DNA of 19,470 nt, from positions 1 to 19,470 of the forward strand of contig CAJWCX010000003.1 in the NCBI GenBank assembly GCA_913031405.1, given 5' to 3'. The stretch's first letter is position 1. Every line of letters begins with the position of its first letter. Under the pieces are notes generated by a model. That model did no database searches. It saw nothing but the letters and a program-made list of their open reading frames with translations, and had not been told where the DNA came from. Source of the stretch: an uncultured Flavobacteriales bacterium (GTDB taxonomy: Bacteria; Bacteroidota; Bacteroidia; Flavobacteriales_D; Crocinitomicaceae). The position numbers and the translations under genes are program-made. Positions 1 to 6,876 of this stretch are shown here, in pieces.

Positions 1-10
1 TTTCATCCAT
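1..10 (-). CDS. Possible start of a minus-strand gene leaving the left edge
   Basis: A minus-strand ATG at 10-8 begins a reading frame that runs off the window (Met-Asp-Glu...). The frame is also open upstream to about position 73, with a possible GTG start at 64-62. A well-spaced minus-strand promoter lies at 113-84, which is the main reason to think a gene starts here. Too little is visible to name a product. The opposite strand is also open from 3 to a stop at 81-83, so the 3' end of a plus-strand gene is the alternative. Confidence 0.2.
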
Positions 11-65
11 GTCAAAAATTTGCCAAGTCCCTTTAACTAGCTGGGTTACACGTGATTTACACACC

Positions 66-113
66 GTTATTGTTAATAACTAACAAAGCAAAATGAAACT
101 TTGAGCTAACAAA
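66..113. promoter_or_regulatory. Divergent promoter region with a 6-bp inverted repeat
   Basis: On the minus strand TTTG (113-110) and TTGCTTTG (91-84) are separated by 18 bp. This fits the Bacteroidota promoter pattern (TTTG near -33, TAnnTTTG near -7) with one mismatch, and would drive a gene leaving the left edge. On the plus strand AAACTTTG (96-103), with TTG at 70-72, is a weaker candidate for the membrane protein gene at 147. A perfect inverted repeat, GTTATT (66-71) and AATAAC (75-80), sits between the two start regions and could be an operator. Everything here is inferred from motif matching. Confidence 0.35.
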
Positions 114-146
114 ATGCGTAATTTCATGCAACTAAATATATTTATT

Positions 147-935
147 ATGGAAAATTTAATCAATCAAATTGTTGATGCACCAAAAATGGTCAGCGACAAA
201 ATACCTGGAAATATTACTTCCATGGTTCAAGGATCTGATAGAAATGTCTCAAAATGGGTGGGGATGTTCTACAGAGTGGCGGCAACGTTATTCATCCTAG
301 GAGCACTCTATAACCTTGCTAGTCCCTTATGGGGAGACGATCCTTTACCAAGTGATGGTAAAGTTTTAGTGGCTATGTTCGTAGTTCTATTGACTTGGAT
401 GTATGCTGCATTTCCAATGTCTGATGTGATTCGTTCTGCAGGAGACTCTCTTGGTTCGTCAGATAGTGGAATCGTAAAGTTTATTTTTGGCGACTTAGTA
501 CTTACAAACATTAAAATGGTTGGACACTTAATGGCGATAGTTGCTTTTTTTAGTGCTTGTTTGATGACCTTTGGTTGGTTAATTGATGCACCTGTGATTG
601 GTGTTTTCTCAATGATGGATGGTGGAGCAGTTTCAGAGAACATTTCCTGGATGTTTGATCTTCCTATGGTGGCCACAGCTGATTTTGCCAATTGGGTTGG
701 TTTTGAAGGTGTTGCAGGTGTGATTCAAAATTGGTCCGATTTACAATTTACTTATGAAGGAGGTGAAGCACAATCATGGTCTGGTCTTATTGAGTGTTGT
801 TGGGCATTTGCCGGAGTAGTATTGGTTTTGGCACAGTTGTATGTTTCTTTAGCGATCTATTCTTTCTTGTTTGGATTGGCTTCAAGTTTTATGAACTGGT
901 TTAAAAATCCTTATTTGCCTACTAAGTCGGTTTAA
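147..935 (+). CDS. Unrecognised integral membrane protein, four predicted helices
   Basis: Predicted 262-residue inner-membrane protein of unknown function. I prefer the ATG at 147 over the upstream in-frame ATGs at 114 and 126, because it starts a typical hydrophilic N-terminus (MENLINQIVDAP) after an A/T-rich stretch. Counted from that start, hydrophobic segments lie near residues 41-61, 71-92, 123-145 and 215-247. The last is long enough to be a helix with a re-entrant or hairpin part. The loops are Gly/Asp/Ser-rich and few charged residues lie within the membrane segments. There is no cleavable signal peptide and no catalytic motif I recognise. It stands alone on its strand between a divergent promoter and a strong terminator, so it is probably monocistronic. 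I cannot assign a family. Confidence 0.75.
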   Translation: MENLINQIVDAPKMVSDKIPGNITSMVQGSDRNVSKWVGMFYRVAATLFILGALYNLASPLWGDDPLPSDGKVLVAMFVVLLTWMYAAFPMSDVIRSAGDSLGSSDSGIVKFIFGDLVLTNIKMVGHLMAIVAFFSACLMTFGWLIDAPVIGVFSMMDGGAVSENISWMFDLPMVATADFANWVGFEGVAGVIQNWSDLQFTYEGGEAQSWSGLIECCWAFAGVVLVLAQLYVSLAIYSFLFGLASSFMNWFKNPYLPTKSV

Positions 936-954
936 TAGGTATTATGAATTGACT

Positions 955-985
955 AAATGGTCTCTGAAAGGAGGCCATTTTTTTT
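955..985 (+). terminator. Rho-independent terminator after the membrane protein gene
   Basis: A 10-bp stem (955-964 with 971-980, one G-U pair) has a 6-nt loop and is followed by an uninterrupted run of T up to 985. It lies 20 bp past the stop codon, so it should end this transcript before rpsO. Confidence 0.85.
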
Positions 986-1103
986 GCTTGAATGTTTGAA
1001 TAGATGATGACAGAATATTCATTTACTGAAATACAGAATGATATCTCTTGTATATTTTATGATTTAATCACCTTTAAGTTATGGTATATTAAAAAAGTAT
1101 CCC

Positions 1104-1111
1104 TAAATTTG
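1104..1111 (+). promoter_or_regulatory. Predicted -7 box of the rpsO promoter
   Basis: TAAATTTG is an exact match to the Bacteroidota -7 consensus TAnnTTTG. It would place transcription start near 1115-1120, giving a leader of about 40 nt before rpsO. The -33 element is imperfect: TATG at 1080-1083, with 20-bp spacing. Confidence 0.55.
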
Positions 1112-1158
1112 CACCCGTTCAGAGGAACTACATAATAATCATTTACAACAATATTGGC

Positions 1159-1428
1159 ATGTATTTAAATAAAGAAGTAAAAAAGAAGATTTTCAAAAAA
1201 CACGGTGGGTCCGAAACAAACACGGGATCTACCGAAGGTCAAATTGCCTTATTCACATACAGAATAGGTCATTTAACTGATCATTTGAAAAAAAACAGAA
1301 AAGATTTTGGAACCCAGAGAGCCCTTCAATTACTTGTTGGTAAGAGAAGAAGCCTTTTGGACTATCTCAAGTCTAAGGATATTGAAAAATATCGTGAGCT
1401 GATAAAAGAATTGAAATTACGTCGTTAA
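1159..1428 (+). CDS. rpsO: 30S ribosomal protein S15
   Basis: Primary 16S rRNA-binding protein of the small-subunit platform. The 89-residue length is the family norm. Conserved S15 features are visible: the GSTEGQIALFTYRI helix near residues 22-37, LTDHLKKNRKDF (39-50), and the basic GKRRSLLDYLK segment (61-71). As in many bacteria it is followed directly by pnp; the two are separated by 84 bp containing a terminator-like hairpin. In E. coli S15 represses its own translation through its leader. Whether the leader here does the same cannot be judged from sequence alone. No Shine-Dalgarno is present; the start is preceded by A/T-rich sequence. Confidence 0.98.
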   Translation: MYLNKEVKKKIFKKHGGSETNTGSTEGQIALFTYRIGHLTDHLKKNRKDFGTQRALQLLVGKRRSLLDYLKSKDIEKYRELIKELKLRR

Positions 1429-1451
1429 TTTTAATTTTTAACGTATTGAAG

Positions 1452-1490
1452 AGGGGACAATCGATAGTATCGACTGTCCCTTTTGTTTTT
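1452..1490 (+). terminator. Terminator/attenuator hairpin between rpsO and pnp
   Basis: A stem of GGGACA (1454-1459) with TGTCCC (1475-1480), extended outward by a G-U and an A-T pair, is followed by an A-C mismatch and then TCGAT/ATCGA closing a 3-nt loop. A T-rich tract (1481-1490, one G) follows. It is probably a partial terminator, because no clear promoter separates it from pnp. It may also be an RNA-processing site. Confidence 0.75.
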
Positions 1491-1512
1491 AAAAATTTGA
1501 TAATAAATAAAT

Positions 1513-3654
1513 ATGAATATAGGAATAACAAAGACTATCGAGATAGGTGGTAAAACGATCTCCATAGAAACGGGTAAGTTAGCGAAACAAGCCAACGGTT
1601 CTGTTGTATTAAGGATGGGAGACACGATGATTTTAGCTACTGTAGTGGCTAACCCAGATGCAAAAGAAGGTGTTGACTTTTTACCACTAACAGTTGATTA
1701 CAGAGAGAAATTTGCCGCAGACGGAAGAATACCAGGAGGTTTTTTTAGAAGAGAGGCAAGGCCTTCCGAAAGAGAAATTTTAGTAATGAGAATTGTGGAT
1801 AGGGCGCTACGTCCTTTATTTCCAGACGATTTTCATTCGGAAGTACAGTTGATGATGCAATTGATTGCCTATGACGGTGTCAATAGTCCTGATGCCCTTG
1901 TTGGTTTTGCGGCCTCATCTTGTATTGCTGTATCAGATATTCCATTTAATGGTCCAATGTCTGAGGTAAGAGTGGGTAGAGTAAATGGAGAGTTCATTAT
2001 TAACCCAACTTTGGAAGAAATGGCTGTTTCTGATGTGGACTGTATTATAGCAGGTACCATAGATAATATTGTCATGGTTGAAGGTGAATTGGCAGAGGCT
2101 TCTGAAGCTGAAATGGTCGAAGTGATTAAAGTAGCACATGAATCCATTAAATTGCAGTGTCAGTTTCAATTGGATTTAGCCGCTGAAATTCCTTCTTCAT
2201 CTCCGAAAAGAGAATATTGTCATGAGGATCACAATGATGAGGTTCGTCAGCGAGTAATCGATTTTTCATATGATAAATGCAGAGAAATTGCTCGTCAAGG
2301 TATAGCCTCAAAAGAAAAAAGAGCTGAATTATTCGGTGCCGTGAAGGAAGAATTCCTCGAATCTTTAACAGAAGAGGAGACCGAGGAAATTTCCAAATAT
2401 GTTTCTGTCTATTTCAAAGCTGCAATGAAAAAAGCCGTCAGAGATACGATGCTTGATGACAATATTCGTCTTGATGGTCGTAAATTTGATGAAGTACGTG
2501 CTATTTGGTCCGAGGTTGATTATTTACCGACAGCACACGGTTCTGCAGTATTTACTCGTGGAGAAACACAATCGTTAACTACTTTGACTTTAGGTGGAAA
2601 GATGGATGAGCAAATGATTGATGACGTAACATTCAAAGGATCAACTCCATTTATGCTTCACTATAATTTTCCACCATTTTCAACAGGAGAAGCCAGGATG
2701 AAATTCAGTGTTTCTCGTAGGGAAATTGGTCATGGTAATTTAGCATTAAGGGCATTGAGACCGGTTTTACCAGAGGACAATCCTTATACCATCCGTTTGG
2801 TGTCAGAAATCCTTGAATCTAACGGTTCTTCTTCTATGGCAACTGTTTGTGCAGGTACATTAGCACTTATGGACGGGGGAATTCAAATTAAGGCTCCTGT
2901 AACTGGTATTGCCATGGGGTTAGTTGCTGAAAATGGAAAATACGCTATTTTATCTGATATACTGGGTGATGAAGATCACTTAGGTGATATGGATTTCAAA
3001 ATTACAGGTACGGCAAAAGGAATTACAGCATGTCAAATGGATATTAAAGTAGACGGTTTGCCATACGAGGTTTTGATCCAAGCTCTTGAACAAGCAAAAG
3101 CTGGACGTCTTCACATCTTAGATAAGATTCTAGAGACACTTCCTGCTCCAAATGCTGATTTGAAGCCTCAAACCCCGAGAGTGGAAGCCTTTAATGTACC
3201 GAACGAAATGATTGGTGGTATTATAGGGCCTGGAGGAAAAATCATTCAAGGTCTTCAAAAAGAAACCAATACAACGATTACAATCGAAGAATTGGAGAAT
3301 GGAGAAGGTCTTGTTCAAGTTCTTTCAAATAATGGCGACGATATGGCCAATGCATTGACAAAATTAAAATTGATTGCATTCCCTCCTCAGGTTGAAGATC
3401 AAACTGAGTACGAAGGGGTTGTAAAATCAGTCAAAGATTTTGGTTGTTTTGTGGAAATTATTCCTGGAACTGATGGATTGATTCATATTTCCGAGTTTGC
3501 CTGGGAAAAAACAGCTAAAATGAGTGCCGTTTGTAAAGAAGGTGATATGCTCAAATTTAAAGTAATTGGTAAAGATCCAAGAACTAAAAAATGGAAGCTT
3601 TCACGAAAAGTCCTTCTTCCAAAACCAGAAAGAAAAGAAGAGTCTAAAGCATAG
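1513..3654 (+). CDS. pnp: Polyribonucleotide nucleotidyltransferase (PNPase)
   Basis: Trimeric 3'-5' phosphorolytic exoribonuclease that degrades RNA to nucleoside diphosphates and can add tails in reverse. The 713-residue length and domain order are standard: a first RNase PH core (about 1-140), an alpha-helical linker region (about 240-315), a catalytic second RNase PH core (about 316-540), a KH domain (about 555-615, GxxG loop at IGPGGK 571-576) and an S1 domain (about 630-698). The phosphate/catalytic signature ESNGSSSMATVCAG is at 435-448. Two acidic residues, Asp486 and Asp492, match the catalytic positions known in the E. coli enzyme. Key arginines lie in FFRREARPSERE (77-88). It is downstream of rpsO and probably partly co-transcribed with it; a hairpin lies between them and a strong terminator follows. 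Confidence 0.98.
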   Translation: MNIGITKTIEIGGKTISIETGKLAKQANGSVVLRMGDTMILATVVANPDAKEGVDFLPLTVDYREKFAADGRIPGGFFRREARPSEREILVMRIVDRALRPLFPDDFHSEVQLMMQLIAYDGVNSPDALVGFAASSCIAVSDIPFNGPMSEVRVGRVNGEFIINPTLEEMAVSDVDCIIAGTIDNIVMVEGELAEASEAEMVEVIKVAHESIKLQCQFQLDLAAEIPSSSPKREYCHEDHNDEVRQRVIDFSYDKCREIARQGIASKEKRAELFGAVKEEFLESLTEEETEEISKYVSVYFKAAMKKAVRDTMLDDNIRLDGRKFDEVRAIWSEVDYLPTAHGSAVFTRGETQSLTTLTLGGKMDEQMIDDVTFKGSTPFMLHYNFPPFSTGEARMKFSVSRREIGHGNLALRALRPVLPEDNPYTIRLVSEILESNGSSSMATVCAGTLALMDGGIQIKAPVTGIAMGLVAENGKYAILSDILGDEDHLGDMDFKITGTAKGITACQMDIKVDGLPYEVLIQALEQAKAGRLHILDKILETLPAPNADLKPQTPRVEAFNVPNEMIGGIIGPGGKIIQGLQKETNTTITIEELENGEGLVQVLSNNGDDMANALTKLKLIAFPPQVEDQTEYEGVVKSVKDFGCFVEIIPGTDGLIHISEFAWEKTAKMSAVCKEGDMLKFKVIGKDPRTKKWKLSRKVLLPKPERKEESKA

Positions 3655-3671
3655 TATAGATATACAGATGT

Positions 3672-3698
3672 AAAAAAGGTGCTGCGGCACCTTTTTTT
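3672..3698 (+). terminator. Rho-independent terminator after pnp
   Basis: An 11-bp perfect stem (3672-3682 with 3687-3697) has a TGCG tetraloop and ends in a seven-T run. It closes the rpsO-pnp unit 17 bp after the pnp stop codon. Confidence 0.92.
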
Positions 3699-3730
3699 GT
3701 TTCTATTAAAAATGGTATTGATTTCCTTTG
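3696..3730 (+). promoter_or_regulatory. Candidate promoter of the T9SS-exported protein
   Basis: TTTG at 3696-3699 and TTCCTTTG at 3723-3730 are separated by 23 bp. This matches TTTG-N17-23-TAnnTTTG with one mismatch in the -7 box. The -33 element overlaps the T-run of the pnp terminator. The predicted leader is about 20-25 nt. Confidence 0.35.
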
Positions 3731-3759
3731 TATTTTTATGTTCCACAAAATAAATTAAA

Positions 3760-6700
3760 ATGAAAAAAAATTACGTTCTATCGCTACTAATGTTATTATT
3801 TTTAGGTAGCTATTCCTTTGGTCAATTGATTATAACTGAATTGGCTGATCCAAATGATAATTCAGGGGCTCGTTATGTAGAATTATATAATGTAAGCTCG
3901 AATGATCTTGACTTAACTGATTGGGAATTGCGAAGATGGACCAATGGTGGTTCTAATCCTCAAGGTTCTGGTATTGATTTATCCTCTGTTGGGATATTAC
4001 CTGCTGGATCTTTTGTCCTTGTAGCTGCGAATGGAACTGAGTTTACGAGTGTCTATGGTTTCGCTCCTGATATTATTGCAGGTACAGGTGGTGCCGCTGA
4101 TAGTAATGGTGATGACCAAATTGCAATTTTTGATGCTACGGATAATACGATTGATATTTTTGGTGTTCCTGGGGAAGATGGTAGTGGAACTTGTCATGAA
4201 TTTGAGGATGGTAGAGCAGAAAGGATAGCGTCAGTAAGTGCTTCGAACCCAGTTTGGGATGAATCCGAATGGAATGTATGGGCAGATAGTCCAGTCTCAG
4301 GGTGTACGAGTCATACCCAACAACCAGTTAATACCGGTGATGGTATATACGATCCTGGTGCTTGGATAGGTGAGTCTTCAGATGAGCCTACGCTTTCTTC
4401 TTCTGAAAATGAATTGACTGGTTTCATCCAGTTTGTTGGATCACCTTCTCCAGAACAGACGTTTGATGTATCGGGTTCAAATCTGTCATCTGATATTTCT
4501 ATTTCAGTAACGGGTGATTATGAAATTTCTTTGACATCGTCAACTGGATTTTCAACAGGCTTATTATTAAGTCCCGTTTCGGGCGAATTAACGTCAACCA
4601 CTTTGTTTGTTCGATTGAATGGAACTTCAATGGGTTCACCTGCGAATGCTGAAATTGTTTTGACTTCAGTTGGAGCTAACGATCTTACGGTAACTTTAGT
4701 AGGGGAAATCTTAAATCCTGACCCGGTGTTGTTTAGTTCTGAAGACACATTAAATGGCTTTTCTCATTTCGTCGGTACACCTTCAACAGAGCAATCTTTC
4801 GAAATTTCAGGTAATTATTTGACTAAAGACGTAACAATTGATGTAACGGGTGAATATGAGATCTCGCTTGGATCTAGTGGTGTTTTTACTAATTCTATCA
4901 TAATTCCGACATATCAGAATGCCACTGTATTTAACGCGTCGGAAACATGGAACGGTTATATGAATGTTTTTGACCTTCCGTCTAATGGAGGAGGTTATAT
5001 TTTCGGTCAGCCCTGGGGAGTGGCCGATTTGCAGTCAACTATTGATGTTGGTGCCAATACCATTGAATTACAACCAAATTTCAATACATATGCAGATAAT
5101 CTAACTGATCCATTTTGGGTTGATCAAACCACAAATGCAGGAAATAAAACCATGGAGGCAAACACTTATGTTGAGCCTGGACCTGCAATAAACGGTAACG
5201 ACTTTACATTTGTAGGTACGGTTTCTTCATATACCCTAGATGCCGGTTATTCTGCAAAATATTTTATAAAGGCACTAGACCCAAATGCTGGTTATGCTGA
5301 TGCTTTTGGGGGCTCCAAAACTTTCGATTTACCGCTAAGTGGAGACTTTAGTGTATCAGCTTCTGCATCTGAAATCCCTGCGGGTTTAATTGTTCAATAT
5401 GGTTTTACTGTAGTAGGTCCTAATGCCAACCCTGCCGACGCATCCGCTTTAGGTTCAGTTGTTGTCAACGGTTCAATTGTTCCTGGTGAAGTTTCACCTA
5501 CTTCATTTCAAGTAAGACTGAATGGAACAGTTCAAAATGACAATCAGGAGGGAGTTATAACTGTTTCTTCGTCAAGTGAGCCCGGCGCATTCATTGTTAA
5601 TGCGGGCAATTATTATTATTCACCAGCGCAATTAACAATTTATACTGGTGATACTGTTTATTGGATCAATGATGGTGGTTTTCACAACGTCAATTTTTCA
5701 ACAAATACTGTAACCGGTGATCCTTACAACAATCCTGAGAGTTTTGTTTCCAGTCCAACCAGTGATTCAGAGCTATATTCATATGTATTTAATACAGCCG
5801 GGACATATCAATATGATTGTTCCGTTGGTTCACATGCAGTAAATGGTATGATAGGAACCATAGTTGTTTTGGAGAATTCAGATCCGGACCCGACCACAGT
5901 ATTTTTATCAGGTGAAACCTTAGATTACAGCGCTTATACAATAGGACAAGTAACTGCCAATGATGCGAATGGTGTGGCTGATTCTGTTGGAGTATTGGTT
6001 TCATTAGAAGGTGTGGTTCATTGTATTGATTTTGATGGAAATGAAGGCTTAAGTTTTACCATTATTGATACAGAGAATAATGGTATCAACGTATTTAATT
6101 TCAATGATGTAAGTTCCTATGAGGTCACAGAAGGAGATTTGATCAAAGTATGGGGAATTATAGATCAATATAACGGACTAACAGAGGTGATACCGGATAG
6201 TATAGAAGTCCTTAACACTGGAAACGCCACAGTTACTCCTTCTATAGTTACGGATTTAAATGAGGATACTGAGTCTCAATGGATTACGATTGAAAATGTA
6301 GATTTTGTGACACCTATTGCTTCATTTCCTTCAGGTTCGGGTAATATTGATGTTACCGATGGAACCAACGTTTATACACTGCGAATAGATTCAGATACGG
6401 ATATTCCCGAATCTTCAACTCCTCAAGGTCCTTTTGATGTGACCGGAGTGGGAGGTCAGTATGATTCTTCGGATCCGTTTGATTCTGGTTATCAGCTTTT
6501 CCCATGTGGGTTAGGTAGTTTTGTACCTAGCAGTACTACGCAATTAGACGAGACCGCGACATTAAATGTATTCCGAGCTTATCCAAATCCTTTTAATGAT
6601 ATGATTCATGTTAGTTTAACTCATCAGGGGGCCTTCGACATAGTTGTGAGAGATGTTCAAGGTCGTACACTATTACTTGAGTCCATGAGTCAATCTATGG

Positions 6701-6792
6701 ATATAGATACAAAAGATTGGTCTTTTGGAGTATACATGATTTCTCTTCAAGACTCAGAGGGCCGTATTCAGTTACAGAAAGTCATTAAATAA
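3760..6792 (+). CDS. Multidomain T9SS-exported protein with lamin-tail and cupredoxin domains
   Basis: Predicted 1010-residue secreted or surface protein. Visible parts in order: a Sec signal peptide (residues 1-21, ending SYSFG-Q); a lamin-tail domain (about 22-190, opening LIITELADP and including a YVELYN motif); an Ig-like repeat (212-316); a second copy whose N-half (324-383) and C-half (573-604) are separated by a different domain (about 384-572); a plastocyanin-like cupredoxin domain (about 609-704) with candidate copper ligands His642, Cys687, His692 and Met697; an OB-like region (about 712-924); and a T9SS type A sorting domain (about 936-1010) with the AYPNPF motif and a short basic C-terminus (QKVIK). 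Such proteins pass the inner membrane by Sec and the outer membrane by T9SS, where the C-terminal domain is removed. No enzyme active site is recognised. An adhesive, structural or redox role is possible, but function is unknown. It has its own candidate promoter and terminator. Confidence 0.9.
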   Translation: MKKNYVLSLLMLLFLGSYSFGQLIITELADPNDNSGARYVELYNVSSNDLDLTDWELRRWTNGGSNPQGSGIDLSSVGILPAGSFVLVAANGTEFTSVYGFAPDIIAGTGGAADSNGDDQIAIFDATDNTIDIFGVPGEDGSGTCHEFEDGRAERIASVSASNPVWDESEWNVWADSPVSGCTSHTQQPVNTGDGIYDPGAWIGESSDEPTLSSSENELTGFIQFVGSPSPEQTFDVSGSNLSSDISISVTGDYEISLTSSTGFSTGLLLSPVSGELTSTTLFVRLNGTSMGSPANAEIVLTSVGANDLTVTLVGEILNPDPVLFSSEDTLNGFSHFVGTPSTEQSFEISGNYLTKDVTIDVTGEYEISLGSSGVFTNSIIIPTYQNATVFNASETWNGYMNVFDLPSNGGGYIFGQPWGVADLQSTIDVGANTIELQPNFNTYADNLTDPFWVDQTTNAGNKTMEANTYVEPGPAINGNDFTFVGTVSSYTLDAGYSAKYFIKALDPNAGYADAFGGSKTFDLPLSGDFSVSASASEIPAGLIVQYGFTVVGPNANPADASALGSVVVNGSIVPGEVSPTSFQVRLNGTVQNDNQEGVITVSSSSEPGAFIVNAGNYYYSPAQLTIYTGDTVYWINDGGFHNVNFSTNTVTGDPYNNPESFVSSPTSDSELYSYVFNTAGTYQYDCSVGSHAVNGMIGTIVVLENSDPDPTTVFLSGETLDYSAYTIGQVTANDANGVADSVGVLVSLEGVVHCIDFDGNEGLSFTIIDTENNGINVFNFNDVSSYEVTEGDLIKVWGIIDQYNGLTEVIPDSIEVLNTGNATVTPSIVTDLNEDTESQWITIENVDFVTPIASFPSGSGNIDVTDGTNVYTLRIDSDTDIPESSTPQGPFDVTGVGGQYDSSDPFDSGYQLFPCGLGSFVPSSTTQLDETATLNVFRAYPNPFNDMIHVSLTHQGAFDIVVRDVQGRTLLLESMSQSMDIDTKDWSFGVYMISLQDSEGRIQLQKVIK
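4393..4707 (+). repeat. Ig-like repeat 1 of the T9SS protein (intact)
   Basis: Residues 212-316. It matches a repeat type common in Bacteroidota surface proteins (L..GF..V.G.PS.EQ.F.VSG..L, then VTG.YEIS, then FVRLNGT and a closing LTVTLVGEI strand). Across the first 56 positions 31 residues are identical to repeat 2, but the DNA has diverged, so the duplication is old. Confidence 0.8.
4729..5571 (+). repeat. Ig-like repeat 2 of the T9SS protein, split by an inserted domain
   Basis: The N-half (residues 324-383, 4729-4908) aligns with the first part of repeat 1, up to the strand after YEISL. The C-half (573-604, 5476-5571) resumes at PGEVSPTSFQVRLNGT, the counterpart of SGELTSTTLFVRLNGT in repeat 1. 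Between them lie about 189 residues (4909-5475) with a different, Trp/Tyr/Asn-rich composition. The final strand of repeat 1 (LTVTLVGEI) has no clear counterpart; the cupredoxin domain follows instead. Confidence 0.7.
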
Positions 6793-6814
6793 TCGATTTA
6801 ATTTCTATAATTTT

Positions 6815-6842
6815 AAGGGCTACAAAAATGTGGCCCTTTTTT
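6815..6842 (+). terminator. Rho-independent terminator after the T9SS protein gene
   Basis: A 9-bp stem (6815-6823 with 6830-6838, one G-U pair) encloses a 6-nt A-rich loop, and T-rich sequence runs to 6842. It lies 22 bp after the stop codon. Confidence 0.85.
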
Positions 6843-6876
6843 ATTTTCAAGTCTTATATAACGAATTTATCCACTC

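Noticed and set aside
1869..2169. Two overlapping minus-strand open frames inside pnp (92 and 78 codons)
   Set aside because: They are antisense to a fully conserved PNPase coding region and have no promoter, recognisable motif or plausible protein composition.
6867..6875. TTATCCACT, resembling a DnaA box
   Set aside because: Eight of nine positions match, but it is a single copy with no cluster, AT-rich unwinding element or dnaA/dnaN nearby, so it is expected by chance.
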